Assembly: GCA_039029395.1 (NCBI GenBank) | Contig: JBCCGG010000024.1 | Span: 26,206 to 90,205, forward strand | Length of the DNA stretch: 64,000 nt | Direction of reading: 5' to 3' | DNA from: JBCCGG01 sp039029395 | GTDB lineage: Bacteria > Pseudomonadota > Alphaproteobacteria > Kiloniellales > JAKSDN01 | Part shown: positions 42,304 to 50,923 of the stretch, piece by piece | How positions within the stretch are numbered: the first letter of the stretch is position 1 | How the letters are laid out: the number at the start of each line of letters is the position of its first letter | Notes under the pieces: model-generated | What the model saw: only the letters and a program-made list of their open reading frames with translations | Database searches by the model: none | What the model was told of the DNA's origin: nothing | Position numbers and translations under genes: made by a program

Positions 42304-43521
42304 ATGCCGCGGTTCCACTACAAGGCAGTGGCGAGCGACGGCGAGGTGATCGAGGGCGAGCTCGACGCCGCCGACCGGGCCGCCCTGATCGAGCAGCTGC
42401 GCCAGCAAGGCCACCTGCCGATCCAGGCGGCCGAGAACCGCGGCGGGCTTGCCGGCCTCTTCCCGACCTTGACCAAGGCGCGCGGCCGGGTGCCGCTCAA
42501 TGAGATCGCGCTTCTGACCCGGGAACTGGCGATCCTGTTGCAATCCGGACTGCCGCTCGACCGGGCGCTTTCGATCCTGATCGCCATGGCCAAGCCGGGC
42601 GCGACCCGCTCCCTGGTGGAGCGCATACTGGACAAGATCCGCGGCGGCGCGTCCCTGGGCGACGCCTTGGAATCCTGCGGCACGGCCTTTCCGGAGTTCT
42701 ACGTCGGTATGGTGCGCGCCGGCGAGGCGGGCGGTACCCTGGAGACCGTGCTGGTGCGGGTCGCCGACACCTTGGACCGCAGCCAGGCCCTGAAAGAGCA
42801 GGTGCGCTCGGCCTTGCAGTACCCGACCATCGTGCTGGTCGTCGCCGGCCTTTCGCTGATCATCCTGATCACCTGGGTGGTGCCCAACTTCCGCCCCCTG
42901 TTCGAGGAGGCCGGGGAAGATCTGCCGTTCCTGACCAGGGGCGTGGTCTTCGCCTCCGACATCCTGCGGGACTATTGGTGGGCCATGGTCGGTACCCTCT
43001 TGGTCGGGCTGGTGATCTTCAAGCGGCGGCTCGACACCACCGAGGGCCGCTTGGCCTGGGACCGCTGGCGGCTCAGGGCGCCGATCATTGGCGAGCTGGT
43101 CACCAAGGTCGAGGTCGCCCGCCTGACCCGCACGCTCGGCACCCTCTTGAGCAACGGCGTGACCGTGCTGAACGCGATCTCCATGACTGCCAATGCCAGC
43201 GACAACACCTCGGTAGCCGAATCCTTGAACGAGCTGCGCGGCCGCCTGACCAAGGGCGAGGGCTTGGCGATCCCGCTTGCCGAGCTCGGCTTCTTGCCGC
43301 CGCTTGCGCTCCAGCTGATACAGATCGGCGAGGAGAGCGGTCAGCTCGAAACCATGCTTTTGCGTGTCGCCGACATCTATGACACCGAGGTCAAACGTAC
43401 TATAGAACGGCTGCTGGGCTTGCTGGTGCCGATCATTACCATCGGGCTCGGCATCTTGATCGCCGTGATCATCGGCTCGATGCTGATGGCGATCCTCAGC
43501 GCCTATGACCTGCCGATCTGA
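42304..43521 (+). CDS. gspF: T2SS inner-membrane platform protein GspF
   Basis: A 405-residue polytopic protein with two T2SSF repeats (about 70-195 and 270-395) and three membrane helices (about 170-195, 222-240 and 375-400). The start PRFHYKAVASDGEVIEGELD and the repeats LTRELAILLQSGLPLDRAL and LTRTLGTLLSNGVTVLNAI are diagnostic. It links GspE to the pseudopilus. ATG 42304 lies 4 bases after gspE, and gspG follows after 14 bases. Confidence 0.95.
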   Translation: MPRFHYKAVASDGEVIEGELDAADRAALIEQLRQQGHLPIQAAENRGGLAGLFPTLTKARGRVPLNEIALLTRELAILLQSGLPLDRALSILIAMAKPGATRSLVERILDKIRGGASLGDALESCGTAFPEFYVGMVRAGEAGGTLETVLVRVADTLDRSQALKEQVRSALQYPTIVLVVAGLSLIILITWVVPNFRPLFEEAGEDLPFLTRGVVFASDILRDYWWAMVGTLLVGLVIFKRRLDTTEGRLAWDRWRLRAPIIGELVTKVEVARLTRTLGTLLSNGVTVLNAISMTANASDNTSVAESLNELRGRLTKGEGLAIPLAELGFLPPLALQLIQIGEESGQLETMLLRVADIYDTEVKRTIERLLGLLVPIITIGLGILIAVIIGSMLMAILSAYDLPI

Positions 43522-43535
43522 TAAGGAGCCAGCCC

Positions 43536-43979
43536 GTGCGCAGTTGTAAGACACCCAAAGGCCGCCGGAAGAAGCGCCAGGCCGGATTTACCCTGGTCGA
43601 GCTGCTGGTCGTGCTGATCATCCTTGGCCTCATCGCCGCCTTCGCGGCACCTCAGGTGTTGAAGTACCTGGGCGGCGCCAAGACCGATTCCGCGCAGATT
43701 CAGATCGAGCGCCTGTCCGGCGTGCTCGACCTCTACCGGCTCGACGTTGGGCGCTATCCGAGCGAGCAGGAGGGCCTCGAGGTGCTGGTCGAGGCGCCGA
43801 GCGACGCGCCGGGCTGGAACGGCCCCTACTTGAAGCGGGCCGACTCGCTGACCGACCCCTGGGGCCGGCCCTATGTCTACCGCTTCCCTGGCGAGAACGG
43901 CGAGTACGACCTCTTTTCCCTGGGCGCCGACGGCCAGGAAGGCGGCGACGGCGAGAGCCAGGACGTGACCAGCTGGTAA
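43536..43979 (+). CDS. gspG: T2SS major pseudopilin GspG
   Basis: A 147-residue major pseudopilin. A basic leader ends at QAG before FTLVELLVVLIILGLIAAFA, with Glu5 for assembly. DVGRYPSEQEGLEVLVEAP, WNGPYLKR and DPWGRPYVYRFPG are family blocks, and the C-terminal LGADGQEGGDGESQDV should bind calcium. AAGGAG lies 8 bases before GTG 43536. It is processed by GspO and polymerises on the GspF platform. Confidence 0.96.
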   Translation: MRSCKTPKGRRKKRQAGFTLVELLVVLIILGLIAAFAAPQVLKYLGGAKTDSAQIQIERLSGVLDLYRLDVGRYPSEQEGLEVLVEAPSDAPGWNGPYLKRADSLTDPWGRPYVYRFPGENGEYDLFSLGADGQEGGDGESQDVTSW

Positions 43980-43996
43980 CCCGATTGGGAGGGCCC

Positions 43997-44437
43997 ATGG
44001 GCCGCGCCGGCTTTACCTTGGTCGAGCTTTTGGTGGTGATGGCGATCATCGGCCTTTTGGTCGCGGTCGCGCCCATGGTGGCGCGCGGGGTCTTGCCCAG
44101 CCTTCAGGCCAAGGCCGATGCCAAGGAGGTGCTGGCCAGCCTGCGCTCGGCGCGCGCCCAAGCGATCCGCGACAACCAGGAGACCGCGGTGGTGTTCGAC
44201 GTCGAGGCCCGGCGCTACGGCGCGGCCGGTACCCCGGGCGACGAGCTGGGCAGCGGCGTCGAGATGAAGGTTGTGACCGCCCAACGCGAGGTCATCGAAA
44301 CCGGCGTTGGGCGCATCCTGTTCTTTCCGGACGGCGCCTCGACCGGCGGTGAGGTGACCCTGGCGGCCGACGGCCAGAGCTACAAGATCACGATCGACTG
44401 GTTCACAGGCCGGGTGCGCATGGCGGACCGGCCATGA
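43997..44437 (+). CDS. gspH: T2SS minor pseudopilin GspH
   Basis: A 146-residue minor pseudopilin. The very short leader MGRAG precedes FTLVELLVVMAIIGLLVAVA with Glu5. The rest is the GspH beta-rich domain (SLRSARAQAIRDNQETAVVF, ILFFPDGASTGGEVTLAADG). GGGAGG sits 5 bases before ATG 43997. The last codons overlap the gspI start in an ATGA arrangement. Confidence 0.92.
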   Translation: MGRAGFTLVELLVVMAIIGLLVAVAPMVARGVLPSLQAKADAKEVLASLRSARAQAIRDNQETAVVFDVEARRYGAAGTPGDELGSGVEMKVVTAQREVIETGVGRILFFPDGASTGGEVTLAADGQSYKITIDWFTGRVRMADRP

Positions 44438-44823
44438 CCGGACGCGCCGAAAACCGTGGCTTCACCCTGCTCGAGGTGCTGATCGCCTTCGCCATCTTGG
44501 CGGTCTCCCTGGGCGCGATCTTTCAGGCCTTCAGCAGCGGGTTGACCCAAATCTCCCGGGCCGAGCGGGCCGCGACGGCGGCCCTACAGGCGCGCTCGCT
44601 CATGGCCGAGGTCGGCACCGTAATCCCCTTGGCGGCCGGCGAGACCAGCGGCAGCTTCGATGACGAGATCCAATGGCGCATCGACATCGCGCCCTACGAG
44701 GAGGGCGGCGAGGTCGGCATCCAGGACTTCGGCGTGACTCTCTACGAGGTCAAGGTGGTGGTCAGCGACGACAAGCGGGACATCGTAAGCCTCAAGACCC
44801 TGCGCCTGGGCGAGCCGCCATGA
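44434..44823 (+). CDS. gspI: T2SS minor pseudopilin GspI
   Basis: A 129-residue pseudopilin with leader ending ENRG before FTLLEVLIAFAILAVSLGAI. The following AFSSGLTQISRAERAATAALQARSLMAEVG is typical of GspI, which starts the pilus tip with GspJ and GspK. It overlaps gspH and gspJ by four bases each (ATGA). Confidence 0.92.
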   Translation: MTGRAENRGFTLLEVLIAFAILAVSLGAIFQAFSSGLTQISRAERAATAALQARSLMAEVGTVIPLAAGETSGSFDDEIQWRIDIAPYEEGGEVGIQDFGVTLYEVKVVVSDDKRDIVSLKTLRLGEPP

Positions 44824-45461
44824 CCCGGGATCCTGAGGCCGGTTTTACTCTGGTCGAGCTGTTGGTGGCGCTGACCCTGGTCGGGCTCATGTCGGTGGCG
44901 ATCTTCGGCGGGTTGCGCTTCGGCACTCGGACCTGGGAGGCTGGCACCCAGCGCAGCGAGGAGCTTAACGAAGTGGTTCTGGTCCAGGACCTGATGCGCC
45001 GCCACCTGGTCCAGCTGGCCGCGGTCGATCAGGTGCGCCGGCGCTCCGAGGAGCATCCGATCTTCGTCGGCGACGGTCAGTCGGTCAGCTTCGTGGCGCC
45101 GCTCTCGGCCCATGTCGGTCTGGACGGCCTTTACCAGTTCGAGCTCGCGCTCGAGGACGGCGAAGACCGGGAGCAGAACCTGATCATCCGTTGGCAGCTC
45201 TACCGGGCCGATCGGGTGCCCGGGACGACCAGCGAGCTGGACGGCGAGCGGGTCCTGCTCGAGGGCATCTCGGAGGGCGAGTTTAGCTACTTTGGCGCGA
45301 GCGAGCGGCGCGACGAGCCGGCCTGGCGCGAGACCTGGTCCGAGCAGGCCCAGCTTCCCGCTTTGATCGCGCTCGAGGTCGCCTTTCCCGAGGATGACCG
45401 CCGCAAATGGCCGTTCTTTCGGGTTGCCCCCCAGAGGGTCCCGGCCTTGGTGCGGCCTTAG
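44820..45461 (+). CDS. gspJ: T2SS minor pseudopilin GspJ
   Basis: A 213-residue pseudopilin; the leader MTRDPEAG precedes FTLVELLVALTLVGLMSVAI. FGGLRFGTRTWEAGTQRSEE and the later FSYFGASERRDEPAWRETW with LPALIALEV match GspJ. ATG 44820 overlaps the gspI stop. A 127-base AT-rich gap follows before gspL, the only sizable break in this part of the cluster. Confidence 0.92.
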   Translation: MTRDPEAGFTLVELLVALTLVGLMSVAIFGGLRFGTRTWEAGTQRSEELNEVVLVQDLMRRHLVQLAAVDQVRRRSEEHPIFVGDGQSVSFVAPLSAHVGLDGLYQFELALEDGEDREQNLIIRWQLYRADRVPGTTSELDGERVLLEGISEGEFSYFGASERRDEPAWRETWSEQAQLPALIALEVAFPEDDRRKWPFFRVAPQRVPALVRP

Positions 45462-45588
45462 GACTCCGGGTCGCGGTCACGGGTCGGTAACTATCAATTA
45501 ACTTAAATTTGTGTAAGACTCTTATGTGTTGCCAAAATTGTGTCGAAATCTTCGCGTTTGATCGCGCGAGCAACGGTGGGCGGCTTTC
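45462..45588 (+). promoter_or_regulatory. AT-rich gap, possible internal promoter before gspL
   Basis: 127 bases with an AT-rich core (45490-45545) inside an otherwise tightly packed operon. It contains TTAACTTAAATTTG at 45489-45502 and AAAATTGTGTCGAAA at 45534-45548, the latter similar to the core of the shared element at 27357 and 34970. A secondary promoter for gspL-M-N-D is likely, but no clear -35/-10 pair was found. Confidence 0.4.
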
Positions 45589-46677
45589 GTGTTAACGAGC
45601 CTGGCCAAGAGCGTCGAGAGGTTTTTCGCCTGGTGGGGCGGCGAGTTGGCCGCCTGCCTGCCCGAGGCCTTGCGCGCCCGCATCGGCTCGAAGCGCCGGC
45701 GCCTGGTGATCACGCTCGGGCCCGATCGGGCAAGCTTCGCGCGTGCCAAGGGCGAGCAGCTGGAGCCGCTCGGCGAGGTCGCGCTTTCTCCCGACGATCC
45801 GGCGGCCGAGCTGAGCCAAGTGCGCGACGTGATGCGGGCGCTGAAGTCCAAGATCACCGAGGTCACCTTGCGTTTGGGTGCGGGTCAGGCCCTGGCCCGC
45901 CGGGTTGTGCTGCCGGCCGCGGCCGAGGACAACCTGCGCGAGGTTCTGGGCTTCGAAATGGATCGCAACACGCCCTTCAAGGCCGATGAGGTGCTTTACG
46001 ACGCCCGGGTCGCGGCGCGCGATACGGAGCTTAAGACCGTCGCGGTCGATCTGGTCGTGGTCGCCCGAGACACCGCACAGCAAGCGATCGCACGGCTCGG
46101 CGCCTGGGATTTAGAGCCCGACCGGCTCGACCCCGGCGTGTCCGACGCCGCGGGCAAGGGCTTCAACCTTCTGACCCGGCCGTCTCGGGCAGGCAGCGGC
46201 AAGCTGCGCCGGCGGGTTTCGCTGGCCGCGGGCTTGGCCGCGATCGGCCTGGCCGCCGTCGTGGTCACCGTTCCCTTGATCAAGAAGCAGGAGCAGCTTG
46301 AGGCCCTAGAGGCGCGCCTGGCCGCCGTGCGCGGCGAGGCCCTGCGGGCCGATCAGCTAAAGCAGGAGGTCCAAGGCGCTTTGGCGCGCAGCCGCTTCAT
46401 GGTCGAGCTCAAGCAGACCAGAGCGCCGACCATCGAGCTGCTCGACGAGATCACCAAGGAGCTGCCCGACAACACCTGGCTGCTGCACTTCGCCTACCGG
46501 GGCAACCGAGTCAATCTGGCCGGCTACTCCGCCAAGCCGACCGACCTAATCGGCTTGCTGGAGCGCTCGGACCTGCTGGAGGAGGTCGCCTTCACCTCGC
46601 CGGTCACCATGGACCTTAGGGTTGGGCGCGAGCGTTTCAACCTCTCGGCCCGGGTCGAGGCGGAGCGCGAGCCATGA
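45589..46677 (+). CDS. gspL: T2SS GspL-like protein (PilM/PilN-type)
   Basis: A 362-residue inner-membrane protein linking the ATPase to the periplasmic apparatus. Residues 1 to about 195 form a reduced actin-like cytosolic domain (RRLVITLGPDRASFARAKGE, LGFEMDRNTPFKADEVLYD), then one membrane helix (VSLAAGLAAIGLAAVVVTVP, about 209-228), a coiled segment and a PilN-like periplasmic domain (LLDEITKELPDNTWLLHFAY, NLAGYSAKPTDLIGLLERS). GTG 45589 is the start. It overlaps gspM by four bases. Confidence 0.85.
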   Translation: MLTSLAKSVERFFAWWGGELAACLPEALRARIGSKRRRLVITLGPDRASFARAKGEQLEPLGEVALSPDDPAAELSQVRDVMRALKSKITEVTLRLGAGQALARRVVLPAAAEDNLREVLGFEMDRNTPFKADEVLYDARVAARDTELKTVAVDLVVVARDTAQQAIARLGAWDLEPDRLDPGVSDAAGKGFNLLTRPSRAGSGKLRRRVSLAAGLAAIGLAAVVVTVPLIKKQEQLEALEARLAAVRGEALRADQLKQEVQGALARSRFMVELKQTRAPTIELLDEITKELPDNTWLLHFAYRGNRVNLAGYSAKPTDLIGLLERSDLLEEVAFTSPVTMDLRVGRERFNLSARVEAEREP

Positions 46678-47264
46678 TCGCCAAGCAACCCAAATGGGTC
46701 GGCCGGGCCCTGGCGCTCGGCCTCTTGCTGGCGCTGATCCTGGCCGCCTATCAGCTGGCCGTGGCGCCGCTCGTGACCGCCTACCAGGAGAGCGACAAGC
46801 AAATCGCCGAGGTGCAGGATCAGCTGACCCGCTTCAGCCGCATCGCCCAGCTGCGCCCGGCCTACGAGGAGCAAATGCAGGAGCTGGGCCAGCGCCTGGC
46901 GGCCGGCGGCATCTACTTGAAGGGCGAAACCGATTCCCTGGCCGGCGCCGAGCTTCAGGCGCGCATCAGCGGCTTGATCGAGCAGTCTGGCGGACGGGTG
47001 CGCTCGATCCAGATCCTCCCCGTGGGCGAGGACGAGGGCTTCCGCAAGGTCGGCGCCCGGGTGCAGCTGACCGCCACCTTAGGGGCCCTGGAGAAGGTGC
47101 TCTACGCCTTGGAGGCCAGCAAGCCCTTCGTCTTCATCGAAAACCTGGACATCAAGAACCGCCGCGCCCGGCGCCGCAACAAGGACTCCGATGCTCAGAG
47201 CGAGCCGGAGCTGACCATTCGCTTCGATGCTTTCGGCTATTTGCGACCGGAGCTTACTTCATGA
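46674..47264 (+). CDS. gspM: T2SS GspM-like protein
   Basis: A 196-residue bitopic protein with an N-terminal membrane helix (ALALGLLLALILAAYQLAVA), a coiled segment and a periplasmic GspM/PilO-like domain (ISGLIEQSGGRVRSIQILPV, LTATLGALEKVLYALEASKP, VFIENLDIKNR). It pairs with GspL. ATG 46674 and the stop at 47264 both overlap the neighbouring genes in ATGA fashion. Confidence 0.85.
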   Translation: MIAKQPKWVGRALALGLLLALILAAYQLAVAPLVTAYQESDKQIAEVQDQLTRFSRIAQLRPAYEEQMQELGQRLAAGGIYLKGETDSLAGAELQARISGLIEQSGGRVRSIQILPVGEDEGFRKVGARVQLTATLGALEKVLYALEASKPFVFIENLDIKNRRARRRNKDSDAQSEPELTIRFDAFGYLRPELTS

Positions 47265-47908
47265 AGCGGCGGCGCTCCTTTCCCTGGCTGCTGATGGGCC
47301 TGCTCGCGCTCTGCGCCGGGCTCGGCTGGCTCGCTTACGACCGGCTGCACGCCGCGCCCCAGGCGATCGCCGACGTGGCGCCCGACGCCAAGGTCGACCA
47401 GAGTGTCACCGAGCTGCCGGCGACCCCGACCTTCAATCTGCCGCCGGCCTCTCGCTTCAGCGCGATCTCAGAGCGGCCGCTGTTCTCCCAAACCCGTCGG
47501 CCGCCCGATGTGGCGGCGGTCGAGACGACGAGCGAGGTCGCGGCGGTCGATCTGGGCGTCACCCTCCAGGGCATCGTGGTCGCCGGGCCCAATCAGATCG
47601 CGATTTTCAAGGACGCGGCGACCGGCGAGATGCTGCGCCTCAAGCGCAACGACCGTTTCAAAGGCTGGCAGCTGTCCCAGGTCACCGGGGCCGGCGTGGT
47701 GTTCTCCAACAACGACCGGGAACAGCGTCTGGAGCTTGACTACGAGCAAACGCCGCCGCCCCAAGCCCAACGCAAGCGCAACCAGCGGGTCAATGCCCAG
47801 CGCCAGCAGCAGATCCAGCAGCAATTACAACAGCAACAACAGCAGCAGCCGGTGGCTCAGCAGCTTCAGGAATCAGGAGTAGTGCCGGATGACGGCCAGC
47901 AAGACTAG
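47261..47908 (+). CDS. T2SS protein of GspC/GspN type with Gln-rich tail
   Basis: A 215-residue bitopic protein. An N-terminal helix (FPWLLMGLLALCAGLGWLAY) is followed by a Pro/Ala linker and a domain resembling the homology region of GspC: FSAISERPLFSQTRRPP, then LGVTLQGIVVAGPNQIAIFK and MLRLKRNDRFKGWQLSQVTG. It should connect the inner-membrane platform to the secretin. The tail is strongly Gln-rich (about 180-205), encoded by mixed CAG/CAA codons. No separate gspC is present. It overlaps gspM by 4 and gspD by 20 bases. Confidence 0.78.
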   Translation: MKRRRSFPWLLMGLLALCAGLGWLAYDRLHAAPQAIADVAPDAKVDQSVTELPATPTFNLPPASRFSAISERPLFSQTRRPPDVAAVETTSEVAAVDLGVTLQGIVVAGPNQIAIFKDAATGEMLRLKRNDRFKGWQLSQVTGAGVVFSNNDREQRLELDYEQTPPPQAQRKRNQRVNAQRQQQIQQQLQQQQQQQPVAQQLQESGVVPDDGQQD

Positions 47909-50270
47909 CAGCAGACGGTCCAGCGTGCGGACCCGGCTTCCGATCCGCATGAGGCGCACGCGCGGCGTCTACCGGAGCCTCTTGGCGACCAGCCTTTGTC
48001 TGGCGCTCGTCGCTTGCCAGGATCTGGACCAAAAGCAACCGCCCCTGGGCGCCCAGAAACCCGATACCAAGCTCGACACCTTCGGTCCGGTCGGTCCGTC
48101 GGTCCCGGAGGATCCGGGCCTTGCCGGCGACGGCAAGGGCCAAGCCTACCGAAAGCCGGATCCCGGCGAGCCGGCCCAGGTGGCCGGCGGCCAAAGCCTC
48201 GATCAGCCTGAGTTCTACTCCGGCAGCGGCCGGCTGACCGGCGCCGGCCCGCGCGGCGCCGAGGCGGCGATCAGCAACACCGGCCGGGTCTCGCTCAACT
48301 TCGTCAACACCGACGTGCGCGAAGTGGTCGACGTGGTGCTCGGCGACACGCTGCAGGTCAACTATATTATAGATCCCTCGGTCCAGGGCCTGATCACGGT
48401 GCGCACCAGCCAGCCGCTGCCGCGCTCCGACGTGATCCCCGTGCTCTCGGACATTCTCGGGCTCAATGACGCGATCATCTCCCTGGAAGACGGCATCTAC
48501 CGGGTCATCCCGCGCGATGCCGGCAACCAGCGCCTTTCGACGCCGGTGCTGTCCTCCTCGATCCGCAACTTCGCCCAAGGCTACGGGGTGCACATCCTGC
48601 CGGTCGAGTTCGCCTCGGCCGAGGAGCTGATGAAAGTGCTCGAGCCCTTCGTCACGCCCGGTGCCTTGCGCCCGGACCGGGCGCGCAACCTGCTGCTCTA
48701 TGCCGGCACCGCGGCCCAGGCGCGCGACCTGGAGGAGATGGTCGGCATCTTCGACGTCGACTGGATGGCCGGTATGTCCTTCGCCCTGCTGCCCGCCAAG
48801 GTCGCTCAGGTCGACCAGCTGACCAGCGAGCTGGAAACGGTCTTCGCCCAGGACGCCGACGGCCCGCTCACCGGCGTGGTGCGCTTCCTGCCGATCGAGC
48901 GCATGAACGCGGTCCTGGTCATCACCCAGCAGCCCAAGTATCTGGAGCGCGCCCGCCTGTGGGTCGAGCGGCTCGATCGGGGCGGCGAGGTGAGCGGCCG
49001 CCAGCTCTTCGTCTACTACGTCAAGAACGCCCGCGCGGCCGACCTGGCCGAGACCTTGGGCGAGGTGTTCGGCGATAGCGCGCGCTCGGATCTGGCGGCG
49101 GTCGAGGGCCAGCTCGCACCGGGCCTGGTGCCGGCGGAAATCAGGAGCGGCGCGTTCGAGGAGAGCTTGCTGGAACGCCATGCGCGCAACCCGGCCCAGC
49201 AGGCGGACATCGAAGCCTCCGAGGGGCCGATCCCGGCGGCCGAGCTTGGCAGGCCGGGCGGTCTGCCGGTCGCGACCCCGGCCGAGCGCGCGGTTGCCGG
49301 CGAGGGCCTGGCGATCGGCACACTGCGCGAGGACAGCGACATCCGGATCATCGCCGACGAGCACAACAACGCGCTTTTGGTGCTCGCGACCCAGGCCGAA
49401 TACACCATGATCGAGGCGACCCTGGACCGCCTCGACCTGGTGCCTCTGCAGGTCCTGATCGAGGCAACGATCGCCGAGGTGACGCTCAACGACCTGCTGC
49501 GCTACGGCCTCAACTGGGCCTTCCAGCAGGGCGACCTCACCACTACCTTCAGCACCGTCGCCTCGGGCGCGGTGGAGAGCGCCTTTCCAGGCTTCTCTCT
49601 GCTGCTCGACGGCAGCGACGGCCAGGTGGTGCTCAACGCACTCACCGAGGTGACCGACGTCGACGTGATCTCCTCGCCCTCCATTGTTGTGCTCGACAAC
49701 CAGTCGGCGCGCCTTCAGGTCGGCGACGAGGTGCCGGTCTCGACCCAGTCGGCGGTCTCGGTGACCGACCCGGACTCCCCTGTGGTCAACTCGATCGAGC
49801 TGGTCGATACCGGCGTCGTGCTTGAGGTTACGCCGCGGGTCAACCCGGGCGGGCTGGTCACCTTGGACATCGTCCAGGAGGTCTCCACGCCGGTGCCGAC
49901 GACGAGTTCCGGTATCGACTCGCCGACCATTCAGCAGCGCCGGGTCGAGAGCACGGTGGTGGTGCAGAGCGGCGAGACCGTGGCGCTGGGCGGCCTGATC
50001 CAGGACACCGAGAGCGAGGCGATCAGCGGCGTGCCGCTGCTCTCCAGCATTCCGGTCTTAGGCCACCTCTTCAAAACCACGACCGAGGAGGTGCGGCGCA
50101 CCGAGCTTCTGGTACTGATCACGCCGCGGGTCATCCGCAGCGCCCTGGAAGCCCGCGAGGTGACCGAGGAGCTGCGCCGGCGTCTTTCCACCGTAACGCC
50201 CCTGGAGAACAAGATCCGCCGCACCGTGGAGCCGCGCAAGGTGTTCGGCGGGTCTTCGTCGGAGGAGTAA
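47889..50270 (+). CDS. gspD: T2SS outer-membrane secretin GspD (lipoprotein)
   Basis: A 793-residue secretin that forms the outer-membrane channel. The signal is long and basic, ending in the lipobox LVAC (Cys43), so it may insert without a pilotin. After a disordered linker come the N0 domain (VSLNFVNTDVREVVDVVLGD), N1-N3 repeats (VKNARAADLAETLGEVFG, RIIADEHNNALLVLATQAEY) and the secretin pore (about 520-760) with SSPSIVVLDNQSARLQVGDE and LIQDTESEAISGVPLLSSIP. N3 carries a roughly 90-residue low-complexity insert. It is the last T2SS gene; a noncoding gap follows. Confidence 0.94.
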   Translation: MTASKTSSRRSSVRTRLPIRMRRTRGVYRSLLATSLCLALVACQDLDQKQPPLGAQKPDTKLDTFGPVGPSVPEDPGLAGDGKGQAYRKPDPGEPAQVAGGQSLDQPEFYSGSGRLTGAGPRGAEAAISNTGRVSLNFVNTDVREVVDVVLGDTLQVNYIIDPSVQGLITVRTSQPLPRSDVIPVLSDILGLNDAIISLEDGIYRVIPRDAGNQRLSTPVLSSSIRNFAQGYGVHILPVEFASAEELMKVLEPFVTPGALRPDRARNLLLYAGTAAQARDLEEMVGIFDVDWMAGMSFALLPAKVAQVDQLTSELETVFAQDADGPLTGVVRFLPIERMNAVLVITQQPKYLERARLWVERLDRGGEVSGRQLFVYYVKNARAADLAETLGEVFGDSARSDLAAVEGQLAPGLVPAEIRSGAFEESLLERHARNPAQQADIEASEGPIPAAELGRPGGLPVATPAERAVAGEGLAIGTLREDSDIRIIADEHNNALLVLATQAEYTMIEATLDRLDLVPLQVLIEATIAEVTLNDLLRYGLNWAFQQGDLTTTFSTVASGAVESAFPGFSLLLDGSDGQVVLNALTEVTDVDVISSPSIVVLDNQSARLQVGDEVPVSTQSAVSVTDPDSPVVNSIELVDTGVVLEVTPRVNPGGLVTLDIVQEVSTPVPTTSSGIDSPTIQQRRVESTVVVQSGETVALGGLIQDTESEAISGVPLLSSIPVLGHLFKTTTEEVRRTELLVLITPRVIRSALEAREVTEELRRRLSTVTPLENKIRRTVEPRKVFGGSSSEE

Positions 50271-50692
50271 AGGAGGGCAGGACCGGTGCGCCTGGTCGTG
50301 TTGTCCTAGCCTCGTCCTTTCCGCATCCGCTCGTGGGCGAGGAACAAGGTGCGGCTTTAGATTGACGAGAGTCCTGCAATCGAGACGAAGATCCTGCTAG
50401 ATGGCCTAGCCCGTGGCCGTCGCGTTGGTGCACTCCTGCACGTCGGGTCGAGCCATCGGGGCCTCTTCGTTCTACAGATCGTAGTGCAGTCCAATGCTCT
50501 GGCCGAATGTACCTTGCCAGACAATTCTTCGAAGGCGCGAAGGGCGGTCATCCGAACAAATCGGGAAGACCTCCAAAGCCTTTGAATCACTTACACTTTT
50601 CATTAAGACTTTATTATTACCTTAAGGAATCGCTATCGAGAGCTGGGCAGCGGCGGCTGCCCCAATAAGACCGGCGGAGTGGTGATTATACC
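50271..50692. other. 422-base region without a supported gene
   Basis: Just after gspD, AGGAGGGCAGG precedes a seven-codon frame from GTG 50286 that ends at once, perhaps the remnant of a deleted gene. The rest shows no coding pattern. The right end is AT-rich (50585-50630) and includes CTTACA (50590-50595) and TATTAT (50612-50617) at 16-base spacing, a plausible promoter for the gene at 50693. Confidence 0.45.
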
Positions 50693-50923
50693 ATGTGGGA
50701 ACGAATGTTCGGCGATCTCGATTACCTCTGGGCCCTGTTAACCAAACCGAGCGTCGAATCCGTCGCGTTGGCCCTGGCAATCCTAGTGTTGCTGCAGCTG
50801 CTGTGGGAACTGGGCCGGGTGCGCCGCAAGGCCCAGGCCGCCTCGAAGGCCCTGGCCGGTCACCGGGTCCAGCTGTTCGGCGCCGCTGCCCAAAGCGATC
50901 CGAGCGTGAGCCATGTCGCCTGA
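50693..50923 (+). CDS. Small single-pass membrane protein
   Basis: A 76-residue protein with one central helix (SVALALAILVLLQLLWELG) followed by a basic segment (RVRRKAQAASKALAGHR). No family recognised. The end overlaps the PAS_5-like gene by 11 bases in another frame, so the two are probably co-transcribed. Confidence 0.6.
   Translation: MWERMFGDLDYLWALLTKPSVESVALALAILVLLQLLWELGRVRRKAQAASKALAGHRVQLFGAAAQSDPSVSHVA

Noticed and set aside
40860..43554. Two long minus-strand frames opposite gspE and gspF
   Set aside because: Antisense shadows of well-recognised T2SS genes with typical shadow composition.
47790..49364. 524-codon minus-strand frame opposite gspD
   Set aside because: Shadow of the secretin gene; low-complexity composition and no recognised domain.
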